Below, one piece after another: positions 9,418-18,215 of a DNA stretch of 64,000 bases. Each line of letters begins with the position of its first letter. The stretch's first letter is position 1. This DNA is from Haloflavibacter putidus (lineage in GTDB: Bacteria > Bacteroidota > Bacteroidia > Flavobacteriales > Flavobacteriaceae), in the NCBI RefSeq assembly GCF_006546625.1, contig NZ_VIAR01000015.1, positions 16,807-80,806 on the forward strand, in the 5' to 3' direction. The notes under the pieces were generated by a model. It did no database searches. It was not told the origin of the DNA and saw only the letters and a list, made by a program, of their open reading frames with translations. The translations under genes were made by a program, and so were the position numbers.

Positions 9418-10017
9418 ATGAAGAAAGTATTTTTTCTCGGAATAGTATTTTTAGTTTGCAGTAATTTAATGCTTGCCCAGTCCGGCGAAACCGGTTTTGG
9501 TATAAAAGCAGGAATAAGTCATAATACCAATGGCGAATTAAAAGATTTAACTGAAGGCGAAACCTACGACGCAGATGCGGCAGTAGGTTATCACGTTGGT
9601 GTTTTTGGTACCATTGATTTACCTATAATCTATTTACGTCCCGAATTGATTTATACCAAAACCACCAGCGAATATGATGGCGCAGATTTTGAAATGGATC
9701 GTTTAGATGTTCCGGTTTTGGTAGGTATAGAAGTAATTGGACCACTACACGTTTTTGCAGGTCCTAATTTGCAGTATATTTTTAATACCGAATTAGGAAA
9801 CCTAAACACAACCGATCCAAAAGACGACCTCAGCATAGGTCTTCACGCCGGACTTGGCGTACAATTGGGAAGATTTGGTATAGATGCGCGTTACGCCCGC
9901 GGGTTTAACGATAACGAGATTGGTATTATAAACGAGGATGTAGGGAACACGCCAACCCTACAAACTTTAGACACCAAAGCAGAAGAATTGATTATTAGTT
10001 TATCGTATCAATTTTAA
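9418..10017 (+). CDS. PorT-like outer-membrane beta-barrel protein
   Basis: 199 residues from the ATG at 9418; the TTG two codons earlier is less likely. A signal peptide (about 1-19, ending LMLAQS) is followed by alternating hydrophobic and polar strands (FGIKAGISHNTN, YLRPELIYTK, LHVFAGPNLQYIF, FGIDARYARGF) and ends in ELIISLSYQF with a terminal aromatic, the usual outer-membrane beta-barrel signature. It fits the small eight-strand barrel family PF13568. Cotranscribed with the transketolase genes, with no obvious metabolic link; function unknown. Confidence 0.82.
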   Translation: MKKVFFLGIVFLVCSNLMLAQSGETGFGIKAGISHNTNGELKDLTEGETYDADAAVGYHVGVFGTIDLPIIYLRPELIYTKTTSEYDGADFEMDRLDVPVLVGIEVIGPLHVFAGPNLQYIFNTELGNLNTTDPKDDLSIGLHAGLGVQLGRFGIDARYARGFNDNEIGIINEDVGNTPTLQTLDTKAEELIISLSYQF

Positions 10018-10056
10018 GTAGAAATTGTTTTACATTAACCGAGATGGTTTGTTTAT

Positions 10057-10087
10057 CCCATCCCCAGCCCTTCCCCGAAGAAGGGAG
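10057..10087. repeat. Dispersed hairpin repeat, copy 2
   Basis: CCCATCCCCAGCCCTTCCCC followed by GAAGAAGGGAG; the same element as at 7045 and 36062, with one arm slightly changed. Confidence 0.7.
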
Positions 10088-10099
10088 TAAATCTTTAAT

Positions 10100-10135
10100 A
10101 AAAAAGGATTATCCGGTTGGGTAATCCTTTTTTTT
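10100..10135 (+). terminator. Terminator after the transketolase operon
   Basis: AAAAAGGATTA and TAATCCTTTTT form an 11-bp stem around a 10-nt loop, followed by a T run. It closes the transketolase and barrel-protein operon, and the A tract on the other side would let it work in both directions. Confidence 0.75.
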
Positions 10136-10278
10136 GCTTCAATACAATGTTTCATTTAAATCTCTTCCGTTTATTATACGACATTGCAAAATCAAATTAG
10201 CACTAAAACCTAAGAGGTTATTATTTTAATACTTACATTTACTCTTCTAAAGCTAAATCCGGAAGTAATGATAAATAT

Positions 10279-10764
10279 ATGGAAACGGTAAGAAACAATC
10301 AAAATTCAGTAGAAAGCTTATGGAAAGATTTCTTAAAAATCAATCCCAATAACCGAATAAAAGAAACACCCATATCTTTTTATTTTTGCGATAATAAAAA
10401 AGATGCTGATGAATGTGCTGAATTAGTGGTTAAAGGAATAAAACAGGCTACTGCCACTTCTTTATGGTGGTTTGAAAAGAATAAGGAACCACTTCCCAAA
10501 GTGAATGACCAATATATTGTAACCGATTGGGATGGAAATGCAAAAGCGATAATTGAAACTATCAAAATTGAGCACGTTCCTTATAATAAAATCACCGCAG
10601 AATTTGCAGAGACAGAAGGAGAAGGAGATAAATCTCTTAGTTACTGGAAAAGCGTTCACAAAGCTTATTATAAAAGAGAAATGGAAGCTTACGGAGAAAA
10701 GTTTAATGAAAATATGATTATTATTTGTGAATATTTTAAAACACTATATGCTATAGCAGCATAA
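10279..10764 (+). CDS. ASCH-domain protein
   Basis: 161 residues. The pattern WDGNAKAIIETIKIEHVPY, then AETEGEGDKSLSYWK and HKAYYKREMEAYG, is that of ASCH-domain proteins. These are small beta-barrel proteins thought to bind RNA or modified nucleosides. Complete and single-gene, between two terminators. The substrate cannot be told from sequence. Confidence 0.85.
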   Translation: METVRNNQNSVESLWKDFLKINPNNRIKETPISFYFCDNKKDADECAELVVKGIKQATATSLWWFEKNKEPLPKVNDQYIVTDWDGNAKAIIETIKIEHVPYNKITAEFAETEGEGDKSLSYWKSVHKAYYKREMEAYGEKFNENMIIICEYFKTLYAIAA

Positions 10765-10875
10765 TAAACATAGTAAAAAGATACTAACCAAATATAGGCT
10801 TCTCTTTACTAACAGAAAATATTTAAGAAATAACACCTCGCTATTTCCACAACATCTCTATTAAGCGAAAAATTA

Positions 10876-10913
10876 AAAAACTGCCTAAAGAATTTAATCC
10901 AAAGACAGTTTTT
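10876..10913. terminator. Probable bidirectional terminator
   Basis: AAAAACTG and CAGTTTTT pair across a 22-nt loop between the convergent ASCH gene and ettA. T runs on both strands suit termination in either direction. Confidence 0.5.
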
Positions 10914-10939
10914 GTTTTTAAAAGAAAAGCAGCAAGAAA

Positions 10940-12634
10940 TTAATTTCTGGTCAAACGCTTATATTTAATTCGTTTTGGCATTGTTTCGCCACCCAAACGT
11001 TTCTTTTTATTTTCTTCATAATCAGAAAAGCCACCTTCAAAGAAATATACCTGTGAGTCACCTTCAAACGCTAAAATGTGCGTACAAATACGGTCTAAAA
11101 ACCAACGGTCGTGCGAAATTACTACTGCACATCCGGCAAAGTTTTCTAAGCCTTCTTCCAAAGCACGAAGTGTGTTAACATCCAAATCGTTAGTTGGCTC
11201 ATCCAGTAATAAAACGTTGCCTTCTTCTTTTAGCGTCATAGCCAAATGCAAACGGTTTCTTTCTCCACCAGAAAGCATATTTACTTTTTTATTTTGTTCG
11301 CTTCCGCTAAAATTAAATCGGCTTAGGTAAGCTCTGGAGTTTACTTCACGTCCGCCCATCATTACCAATTCTTGTTCGTCGCTAAAGTTTTGCCAAATGG
11401 TTTTCTCCGGATCAATATCTGCGTGACTTTGATCTACGTAAGCTATTTTTGCGGTCTCCCCTACTTTAAACTCGCCTTTATCTGGCGTTTCTTCGCCCAT
11501 TATCATTTTAAAAATGGTGGTTTTTCCGGCGCCGTTAGGACCAATAACCCCAACAATACCGGCTTGTGGCAATTTAAAGTTAAGATCTTCGTACAATAAT
11601 TTGTCGCCAAAAGCTTTGCTTACGCCATTGGCCTCAATAACGTTGGTACCCAAACGCGGACCGTTGGGAATATAAATTTCCAACTTCTCATCCATTTGTT
11701 TTTGGTCTTGGTTAAGCAACTTATCGTAGTTATTTAAACGTGCTTTTTGTTTAGATTGGCGACCTTTGGGAGCCATTTTTACCCATTCTAATTCCCGCTC
11801 CAAAGTTTTTTGACGTTTAGAAGCAGCTTTCTGCTCTTGCGCCATTCGTTTAGATTTTTGTTCTAACCAAGAAGAGTAATTTCCTTTCCACGGGATGCCC
11901 TCGCCGCGGTCTAATTCTAAAATCCAACCGGCCGCATTATCCAAGAAATAACGGTCGTGGGTTACGGCAATTACGGTTCCTTTATATTGCTGTAAATGGT
12001 GTTCTAACCAATGTACCGACTCTGCATCTAGGTGGTTGGTTGGCTCATCCAGCAACAACACATCGGGTTCCTGCAATAACAAGCGGCAAAGTGCCACTCG
12101 TCTACGTTCTCCCCCAGAAAGTACGCTTATCTTTTTATCAGAGTCTGGGGTGCGCAACGCATCCATCGCAATTTCTAATTTCGTATCTATTTCCCACGCG
12201 TTGGTAGCATCTATTTTATCTTGCAAAACAGCCTGGCGATCCATTAATTTTTGCATTTTATCGGCATCCTCATAAACTTCCGGCAAACCAAACTGATCGT
12301 TTATCTTGTTGTATTCGTCCAAGACTTCTACCGTTTCGCTTACCCCTTCTTTTACCACTTCCAACACGGTTTTATCTTCGTCTAATTTGGGTTCTTGCTC
12401 CAACATTCCAACCGAATATTCTTTCGAAAAAACCACATCGCCTTGGTAGTTTTTCTCTTTTCCTGCAATAATATTCAGCAAGGTAGATTTTCCTGAGCCG
12501 TTAAGCCCCAAAATACCAATTTTAGCCCCATAGAAGAAGCTTAAATAAATGTTTTTCAACACCGGGGTATTGGCGTTTTTGTAGGTTTTTGTAACTCCAG
12601 ACATGGAGAAAATCACTTTTTTATCGTCTGCCAT
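10940..12634 (-). CDS. ettA: Energy-dependent translational throttle protein EttA (ABC-F)
   Basis: 564 residues, the EttA length, with two ATP-binding cassettes in one chain: Walker A GLNGSGKST and GPNGAGKTT, signature motifs LSGGERRR and LSGGERNR, and Walker B LLLDEPTNHLD and LLLDEPTNDLD. Between them lies the linker (P-site tRNA interaction motif) rich in Lys/Arg. There are no membrane segments. ABC-F proteins act on ribosomes; EttA gates the first elongation steps according to ATP/ADP. Monocistronic on the minus strand, ATG at 12634. Confidence 0.96.
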   Translation of the reverse strand: MADDKKVIFSMSGVTKTYKNANTPVLKNIYLSFFYGAKIGILGLNGSGKSTLLNIIAGKEKNYQGDVVFSKEYSVGMLEQEPKLDEDKTVLEVVKEGVSETVEVLDEYNKINDQFGLPEVYEDADKMQKLMDRQAVLQDKIDATNAWEIDTKLEIAMDALRTPDSDKKISVLSGGERRRVALCRLLLQEPDVLLLDEPTNHLDAESVHWLEHHLQQYKGTVIAVTHDRYFLDNAAGWILELDRGEGIPWKGNYSSWLEQKSKRMAQEQKAASKRQKTLERELEWVKMAPKGRQSKQKARLNNYDKLLNQDQKQMDEKLEIYIPNGPRLGTNVIEANGVSKAFGDKLLYEDLNFKLPQAGIVGVIGPNGAGKTTIFKMIMGEETPDKGEFKVGETAKIAYVDQSHADIDPEKTIWQNFSDEQELVMMGGREVNSRAYLSRFNFSGSEQNKKVNMLSGGERNRLHLAMTLKEEGNVLLLDEPTNDLDVNTLRALEEGLENFAGCAVVISHDRWFLDRICTHILAFEGDSQVYFFEGGFSDYEENKKKRLGGETMPKRIKYKRLTRN

Positions 12635-12658
12635 TTTTATTGTTTTTAAAATTAATTT

Positions 12659-12772
12659 GGGCGTTTCCCCCGCACAAAAAAAGTGCAGGGGCCGCGCTAT
12701 TCGCTATATCTTTTTATTTTTTGAAAAAGACAAAAAACAAAAAGGATGCCGCTACTATCGCTAACGCAAATA
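12659..12772. repeat. Intergenic element of dispersed-repeat type
   Basis: A GC-rich block (GGGCGTTTCCCCCGCAC, then GTGCAGGGGCCGCGC) followed by TTTTTATTTTTTGAAAAAG and ending near GCCGCTACTATCGCTAACGC. It stands out in composition from the AT-rich gap around it and resembles short interspersed elements of Bacteroidota chromosomes. Only one copy is in this window, so the repeat status is my inference. Confidence 0.35.
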
Positions 12773-12823
12773 TCTGAAAAATAATAATGGTAAAGTATTA
12801 AAAGTCCTTAGAAAAACATTGCG

Positions 12824-12831
12824 TATTTTTG
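12824..12831 (+). promoter_or_regulatory. Putative promoter -7 box for the thioredoxin-like gene
   Basis: TATTTTTG fits TAnnTTTG, 26 bp before the ATG at 12857. If used, it rules out the TTG at 12836 as a start. Confidence 0.4.
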
Positions 12832-12856
12832 AAGCTTGGTTAAGCAATCAGATACG

Positions 12857-13174
12857 ATGGAAAAACAAGAAAATAAACAAACAGAAAACGGCCTAAAATT
12901 GCTATATTTTTCAGCAAAAAACTGTAGCGTTTGTAAAAGTCTTCGTCCAAAAATCAAGCAAGAACTAGCAGAAAAATATCCCAAAATAAGCTTTACCGAA
13001 ATACCGGTAGAAAAACACCCAGATTTAACCGCTAGTTATATGGTATTTAATGCGCCCACTATTTTGCTGCTTATAGACGGAAAAGAATTTCTTAGAAAAG
13101 GTGGCAATCTGAGTTTACAGGTGTTTTTTAAAGAAATAAACCGACTTTATGATTTATATTTGAATGATCATTAA
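12857..13174 (+). CDS. Thioredoxin-family protein
   Basis: 105 residues from the ATG at 12857. A thioredoxin fold with the redox motif CSVC in FSAKNCSVCKSLRPKI and the cis-proline motif FNAPTILLL. There is no signal peptide, so it is cytoplasmic. The dipeptide between the cysteines (SV) differs from thioredoxin (GP), so the partner and redox role are unknown. The gene ends in a sequence (13155-13177) that is repeated ahead of the next gene. Confidence 0.88.
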   Translation: MEKQENKQTENGLKLLYFSAKNCSVCKSLRPKIKQELAEKYPKISFTEIPVEKHPDLTASYMVFNAPTILLLIDGKEFLRKGGNLSLQVFFKEINRLYDLYLNDH

Positions 13175-13177
13175 TGG

Positions 13178-13624
13178 TCGATCAAAAAACTTGCTCTTAA
13201 AATTAAAAATTGTAATTTTTAATAAAATTTGTTTGTTCATTTTTTTCATTGCCAAATCCCGAAGCGTCGGGAGAACCAATCCCCAACTCTAGTTGGGGAC
13301 TAGGCTTAACCGAACTTTGCTAAAAATTCCCCTCGTTACGGCGCAAACTAAAGGTATTCGCCGGTTTTCAGAAATTTTTAAAGCTCAAAGCTCTTACTTG
13401 TGTCTATTCAATTTTTTACGGCTGGCGCTAGTTTGCTTAACCCTCCACTCATATCATTTTTTTGTGCATTACTCTCGTCATTCTTCCTCGTCGTATGCAA
13501 GAACTTCGCTTAGGCCTTTAAAAAATAAAAATTGTTAAAGCAAAGTGTCATACTATAAAATCTCTCAAGCCTTTTTGCTATTTTTGACGTGTCATTCATT
13601 TTAATTAATTTAATCGGACGCAAG
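13178..13624. other. Gene-free region bounded by a 23-bp direct repeat
   Basis: The phrase TATATTTGAATGAT plus ATTAATGG occurs at 13155-13177, overlapping the end of the thioredoxin-like gene, and again at 13625-13647, just before the serine hydrolase gene, with one mismatch. The 450 bp between hold a hairpin-like phrase (CCAATCCCCAACTC with GTTGGGGAC) and a pyrimidine-rich block that resembles other intergenic filler here. An 81-codon frame at 13293 has no protein-like character and I do not call it. Confidence 0.5.
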
Positions 13625-13632
13625 TATATTTG
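13625..13632 (+). promoter_or_regulatory. Putative promoter -7 box for the serine hydrolase gene
   Basis: TATATTTG fits TAnnTTTG, 34 bp before the ATG at 13666. The same box is present in the repeat copy at 13155. Confidence 0.4.
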
Positions 13633-13665
13633 AATGATAATTAATGGCCAAACAACGTCGTTTAG

Positions 13666-14712
13666 ATGAAAAAAGTAATGAAAATCAGTTCAAAACAAAT
13701 ATTTAAAATTTTATTACTTTTAGGTACAATTGTCTCCCTGTATTTTGTTCCTTGGCCAATTGTATTCGCTTGGATAAAACCACTACCAAACACGGTTCAA
13801 GAACAAGTAGATAAAGCTGCAGAATATGGTTTTGACGGTATAATTGTTTGTGTAAATTCAAAAGAAAATAAAACCGAATTTTACACTTCGGGTTATAAAA
13901 ACAGAGAAAACAAAATCCCAGCCGATCCTAATTCATTATTTAAAATTGCCAGTGTTAGCAAATTATACAATGCAGTAGCGGTTGCCAAATTGGCGCGGGA
14001 CGGTAAATTATCATTAACCAAAACACTTGCAGACTATTTACCCGAATTGAAAGGTAGAATAGAAAATGCCAATAAAATAACCATAAAAATGATGGTTCAA
14101 CATCGCAGCGGCATTCCAGATTTTACTCGCACCCACAATTATTGGGTGCATCCAAAAGAAACTAAAGACGAACAACTTGCTTTGGTTTTAGATAAACCCG
14201 CTAACTTTAAACCAGGTGAAGAGTATGGATATTCTAATACAAATTACTTGTTACTGGGAAGAATAATGAACCGGATTCTTGGTTATAATAAATTTCAATA
14301 TATACAAGAGGGAATTTTAAAACCATTAAATCTAAAACATACATTTGGTTCTATCAAAGATGTAAATTTAGAGGAGGTAATGAGCGGATATTATATAGGC
14401 TATGATGCCGATTTAAAAACGGATAATGTTGGTTCATTTATAGCAACAGCAGAAGATTTAAGTAAATTTATTCGCGCCTTAAACGATGGCTCAGTATTTA
14501 GAGACAAGAAAGAACAAGCAATATATACGTCTCTCTATGAATATGAACATACCGGTTTAATTCCCGGGTATCAAACTATAGCAAAATACCATAAAGACCT
14601 AGACGTCGTAGTCATACAATTTACAAACACGGTAAATTTTGATGGTTATAATTGGAACATGTCAGAATTAATGTACAACCGAATTGTCAAAATATTGAGA
14701 AAAGAAAAATAG
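13666..14712 (+). CDS. Serine hydrolase, beta-lactamase/penicillin-binding-protein family
   Basis: 348 residues. An N-terminal hydrophobic segment (about 13-32) anchors or exports it. The class C beta-lactamase-like domain shows the SxxK motif in ASVSKLYNAVAV, the YxN motif in YGYSNTNYLLLG, and the HRSGIPDF segment. The third motif (HxG/KTG) is less clear, probably HTGLIPGYQ. Such proteins are peptidases or esterases rather than antibiotic-resistance enzymes; the substrate is unknown. Single gene with its own promoter box. The start could be the second Met (MKISSKQ). Confidence 0.88.
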   Translation: MKKVMKISSKQIFKILLLLGTIVSLYFVPWPIVFAWIKPLPNTVQEQVDKAAEYGFDGIIVCVNSKENKTEFYTSGYKNRENKIPADPNSLFKIASVSKLYNAVAVAKLARDGKLSLTKTLADYLPELKGRIENANKITIKMMVQHRSGIPDFTRTHNYWVHPKETKDEQLALVLDKPANFKPGEEYGYSNTNYLLLGRIMNRILGYNKFQYIQEGILKPLNLKHTFGSIKDVNLEEVMSGYYIGYDADLKTDNVGSFIATAEDLSKFIRALNDGSVFRDKKEQAIYTSLYEYEHTGLIPGYQTIAKYHKDLDVVVIQFTNTVNFDGYNWNMSELMYNRIVKILRKEK

Positions 14713-14950
14713 ACGCTTCTCCGTTATAATGCATATTTCGAAACTCGCTTTCTAAGCTTAAAAAGTTTTCGACTGCGTTCAAATTGACATTTTTAATCAC
14801 TTTGAAACACTGCTTATCAAGTAAATAAATATATTATTTTTTATACAAACCTCTAAAAAATCAAATACTTACAAGCCTTACCTAAATAAAAAATAAAGCA
14901 TTCAACCTATAATAATTTTGTACTTAAAACGATTAATAAATCCCCAGCAG

Positions 14951-15042
14951 TCGGAGTAAAATTACTAGTTGGTCGCTGTGGTAAGCATTGTGTTCTATAA
15001 CCAATCCTATCTCCCGCAATAAAGAATGTTTTTTAGTGCTGG
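14951..15042 (-). pseudogene. Fragment: duplicated 3' end of a DinB-family gene
   Basis: These 92 bases match 15701-15792 with five differences, at an offset of exactly 750 bp. On the minus strand they encode KKHSLLREIGLVIEHNAYH and a short C-terminus ending in a stop, the end of a DinB-fold protein. Only the 3' end is present. The two copies flank the toxin-antitoxin pair at 15124-15638. Confidence 0.75.
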
Positions 15043-15090
15043 TTCTTAACTAAAATCTAAGTATAGAAGAAAAATTAAATAAAAAATCCT

Positions 15091-15098
15091 TATTTTTG
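15091..15098 (+). promoter_or_regulatory. Putative promoter -7 box of a toxin-antitoxin operon
   Basis: TATTTTTG followed by AT fits TAnnTTTG, 26 bp before the antitoxin ATG. The same phrase TATTTTTGAT stands before the toxin-antitoxin cassettes at 42041 and 56013. Confidence 0.5.
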
Positions 15099-15123
15099 AT
15101 AAAACTGTAATTAATATATTACA

Positions 15124-15360
15124 ATGGATAAAACTGCTCAAATAAAAAGCAACTTGATTGCACGAATAAAAGATTCTGAAGACATTCAGTTCTTAAAAGC
15201 CTTACAGACTATATTTGATACGTCTGAAAAAGCTCTTTATGCGTTATCTCCGGAGCAAGAAGAATCCATTTTAATTGGCAGAAAGCAAATAAAAAACGGT
15301 CAATTCTCTAGTAATGAATCTGTAATTTCGGAAATGAAAGAATGGCTGGTAAAAGAATAA
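15124..15360 (+). CDS. Antitoxin of a RelE/ParE-type module
   Basis: 78 residues, acidic, with an N-terminal helical part (MDKTAQIKSNLIARIKD) that likely binds DNA or dimerises and a C-terminal tail (ESVISEMKEWLVKE) of the kind that wraps the toxin. Size and order match the antitoxins in cassettes 6 and 23, although the sequence differs. It overlaps the toxin gene by 19 bp, so translation is coupled. Confidence 0.8.
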   Translation: MDKTAQIKSNLIARIKDSEDIQFLKALQTIFDTSEKALYALSPEQEESILIGRKQIKNGQFSSNESVISEMKEWLVKE

Positions 15361-15638
15361 TCTGGTCGGCTATAGCCAAATCAGAATTAAAAAACACACT
15401 TGCGTTCTATACTAAAAGAAATAAATCTGCGACATACAGTTTAAAGCTTCTTGCAGAAATAGAAGATTTATTAAAAACCTTGGCCCACAATGAGTTTATT
15501 GGGCGTTTATCTTCCAATAAAAAAACCCGGATAATACCTATAAAAGCCTATTTAATTTTATATGAAATAAAAAAAGATAGTATCCAGATTGTTTCATTTT
15601 GGGATAATCGGCAAGAGGACAAAAAATTTAGATTATAA
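15342..15638 (+). CDS. RelE/ParE-family toxin
   Basis: 98 residues with the RelE/ParE fold pattern: IIWSAIAKSELKNTLAFY at the start, helix pair SLKLLAEIEDLLKTL, and the C-terminal strands AYLILYEIKKDSIQIVSFW and DNRQ. ParE-type toxins hit gyrase and RelE-type toxins cut mRNA on the ribosome; the sequence alone does not settle which. The pair is inserted next to a broken DinB gene. Confidence 0.85.
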   Translation: MAGKRIIWSAIAKSELKNTLAFYTKRNKSATYSLKLLAEIEDLLKTLAHNEFIGRLSSNKKTRIIPIKAYLILYEIKKDSIQIVSFWDNRQEDKKFRL

Positions 15639-15676
15639 AATTATATCCAATAAAAGCTCAAGTAAAATAAATAAGA

Positions 15677-16149
15677 CTAGTTTTCGATCACTCCCAAAAG
15701 TCGGAGTAAAATTACTAGTTGACCGCCATGGTAAGCATTGTGCTCTATAACCAATCCTATCTCCCGCAATAAAGAATGTTTTTTAGTGCTGGCTACAGGT
15801 TGTAATAAATCGGTTTCTTCTTTTTTCAGTAAAGCAATAAGACTTTTTTGGGTTTGTTCAAACTGGTTTTTAAGTTCTTGCCATTCTTTTTCACTATCCG
15901 GAGCTTTAGATTTCGGCCAATAATCTTCCGGCCAACTTGGTGCCGTATAGTTTTTCTTCGTGCAATAATTTAACAGGTCTTTTTGGGTAATGCAGATATG
16001 ATAAATACAGAATACGGCAAGTTTGCCGGACGTATTTCTAATTTATCAAAAGTTATTTTTGGTAAAAGTTTAGAAAGACGCACAAAAGCTTCGCCTCCGT
16101 TCAAATGACTAATCAATTGTTGTTTTATGGCTTTATTATTTTCTGCCAA
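15677..16149 (-). pseudogene. DinB-family gene, frameshifted
   Basis: Two minus-strand frames together make one DinB-like protein. The first (from TTG 16149) reads ENNKAIKQQLISHLNGGEAF to LEIRPANLPYS; the second continues YHICITQKDLLNYC to RLLGVIEN and a stop at 15677. The frame changes near 16008, with a few codons probably lost. DinB-fold proteins are four-helix metal-binding enzymes, often thiol transferases; the histidine pair IEHNAYHGG is still visible. It lies 7 bp after the CAL67264-type gene, so it was once in that operon. No longer makes an intact protein. Confidence 0.8.
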
Positions 16150-16156
16150 TTTACTT

Positions 16157-16339
16157 TTACACCCTTCCTTTTAGCGCATTAAAAACCCAAGCAATAGCAA
16201 AAAATCCAATGCCTACCGCTGCAAAACCATAACCTGCTACTTCGTTATATCTAAAAGCGCCTAAAGCTATAAGGGCAACCCCAACTACAATCATTATAAA
16301 AGTAGCCCAAGCCAGTACGGTATTTTTATTCATTGCCAT
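16157..16339 (-). CDS. CAL67264-family small membrane protein
   Basis: 60 residues with two hydrophobic helices (VLAWATFIMIVVGVALIALG and GYGFAAVGIGFFAIAWVF). It matches the short flavobacterial family that I know as CAL67264 family membrane protein; its function is not known. It has an ATG start and was followed by a DinB gene that is now broken. Confidence 0.85.
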   Translation of the reverse strand: MAMNKNTVLAWATFIMIVVGVALIALGAFRYNEVAGYGFAAVGIGFFAIAWVFNALKGRV

Positions 16340-16503
16340 AAGTTTGTTTTAGGAATTTGGATTTACAAAAATACAATCAATTTCTACAATAATCCAATTT
16401 TATAGCTGCACTTTAGCAGGAATAAAGGTGTATTTTTTGTATTTTCGTCGCCATTGCGTTGGTTTTTTACAATGCCAAAGTACTAATCTTATAATTTTAA
16501 TGC

Positions 16504-18132
16504 ATGGATATAAAATTCAATAAAAACGAAGATTACAATAAATTACTGGTAGCAGACCTTAACAGTAAGCTTAAAAAAGTAAAGTTGGGCGGTGGCGAAA
16601 AACGCATCGAAAAACACCACGATAAAGGTAAAATGACCGCCCGCGAACGCATAGATTTCTTGGTAGACGACCCAAAAGATACTATAGAAATTGGTGCTTT
16701 TGCAGGAGATGGAATGTACGAAGAACATGGCGGTTGCCCCAGCGGCGGCGTTGTAGTAAAAATAGGAAAAGTTTCCGGCCAACAGGTAATTGTGGTTGCC
16801 AACGATGCAACGGTAAAAGCCGGCGCTTGGTTTCCTATTACCGGTAAGAAAAACTTACGCGCGCAAGAAATTTCTATAGAAAATCGCTTACCAATTATTT
16901 ATTTGGTAGATAGCGCGGGGGTTTATTTGCCTATGCAAGACGAGATTTTTCCGGATAAAGAGCATTTTGGTCGTATTTTTAGAAACAATGCGGTAATGAG
17001 CAGTATGGGCATAACCCAAATTGCAGCTGTTATGGGAAGTTGTGTTGCCGGCGGCGCTTACTTACCCATTATGAGTGACGAAGCCCTTATTGTAGAAAAA
17101 ACAGGAAGTATTTTTCTTGCCGGAAGTTATTTGGTAAAAGCGGCCATTGGCGAAAGCATCGATAACGAAACGCTTGGCGGGGCAACCACTCACTCTGAAA
17201 TTAGTGGCGTGACAGATTATAAAGCAAAAGACGATAAAGATGCGCTGACAAAAATTCAGAATATTATGGATAAAATCGGGGCACCGGAATCTGCCGGTTT
17301 TAACCGAAAAAAATCCGTAAAGCCAAAATTAAATCCCGATGAAATTTTTGGTCATTTACCGGCAAAACGCAGCGATCAATACGATATGATGGAAATCATT
17401 AATAGGCTGGTAGATAACTCTGATTTTGAAGAATATAAAGCCGGTTATGGTAAAACCATTTTAACCGGATATGCAAGAATAGACGGTTGGGCTGTAGGAA
17501 TTGTAGCCAACCAACGTAAAATTGTAAAAACCAAGAAAGGAGAAATGCAATTTGGCGGGGTAATCTATTCAGATTCTGCAGATAAAGCCACGCGTTTCAT
17601 TGCCAATTGTAACCAAAAGAAAATTCCCTTGGTGTTTTTACAAGACGTTACCGGGTTTATGGTTGGTAGCAAAAGTGAGCACGGCGGTATTATAAAAGAC
17701 GGCGCAAAAATGGTAAATGCAGTAAGTAACTCTGTAGTGCCAAAATTTACGATAGTAATAGGAAATTCTTACGGCGCGGGCAATTACGCTATGTGCGGAA
17801 AAGCTTACGATCCAAGATTAATCGTAGCTTGGCCAAGTGCAGAATTGGCGGTAATGAGCGGTAATTCTGCCGCAAAAGTTTTGTTACAAATAGAAACCGC
17901 TTCCTTAAAGAAAAAAGGAGAAACCATCACCGAAGAAAAAGAAAAAGAATTATACGATAAAATCAAAGCTGGTTATGACGAGCAAATAAGTCCGTATTAT
18001 GCAGCAGCCCGAATTTGGACAGACGCCATTATCAATCCGTTAGACACCAGAAAATGGATTTCTAAGGGAATTGAAGCCGCAGACCACGCTCCAATTGAAA
18101 AAGATTTTAATATGGGCGTTTTACAAACTTGA
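16504..18132 (+). CDS. Acyl-CoA carboxylase, carboxyltransferase (beta) subunit
   Basis: 542 residues with the two crotonase-like halves of a biotin-dependent carboxyltransferase: GKMTARERIDFLVD, YLVDSAGVYLPMQDE, GSCVAGGAYLP in the first half and FLQDVTGFMVGS, GNSYGAGNYAM, WPSAELAVMSG in the second. The family carboxylates propionyl- or methylcrotonyl-CoA; the substrate is not certain. No biotin carboxylase partner is adjacent, so that subunit must lie elsewhere. Ends before a long hairpin terminator. Confidence 0.93.
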   Translation: MDIKFNKNEDYNKLLVADLNSKLKKVKLGGGEKRIEKHHDKGKMTARERIDFLVDDPKDTIEIGAFAGDGMYEEHGGCPSGGVVVKIGKVSGQQVIVVANDATVKAGAWFPITGKKNLRAQEISIENRLPIIYLVDSAGVYLPMQDEIFPDKEHFGRIFRNNAVMSSMGITQIAAVMGSCVAGGAYLPIMSDEALIVEKTGSIFLAGSYLVKAAIGESIDNETLGGATTHSEISGVTDYKAKDDKDALTKIQNIMDKIGAPESAGFNRKKSVKPKLNPDEIFGHLPAKRSDQYDMMEIINRLVDNSDFEEYKAGYGKTILTGYARIDGWAVGIVANQRKIVKTKKGEMQFGGVIYSDSADKATRFIANCNQKKIPLVFLQDVTGFMVGSKSEHGGIIKDGAKMVNAVSNSVVPKFTIVIGNSYGAGNYAMCGKAYDPRLIVAWPSAELAVMSGNSAAKVLLQIETASLKKKGETITEEKEKELYDKIKAGYDEQISPYYAAARIWTDAIINPLDTRKWISKGIEAADHAPIEKDFNMGVLQT

Positions 18133-18153
18133 TTTTAAATAGAGTTTTGTTAA

Positions 18154-18199
18154 AACAAGCGTTTTAAAATAGTACATAAAACTTTTTAAAACGCTTGTT
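18154..18199 (+). terminator. Long perfect hairpin after the carboxylase gene
   Basis: AACAAGCGTTTTAAAA and its exact complement TTTTAAAACGCTTGTT form a 16-bp stem with a 14-nt loop, 21 bp after the stop. The arms carry the T and A runs, so it is probably a terminator. An operator for the next gene is possible. Confidence 0.6.
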
Positions 18200-18215
18200 A
18201 TAATTTACAAAGAGA

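Noticed and set aside
13293..13538. 81-codon frame between the thioredoxin-like and serine hydrolase genes
   Set aside because: Composition is that of intergenic repeat sequence, rich in Ser/Leu/Arg from pyrimidine tracts; no start signal.
13666..14712. Antibiotic-resistance beta-lactamase
   Set aside because: The fold fits, but the third motif is unclear and the family is dominated by peptidases and esterases; resistance is not supported.
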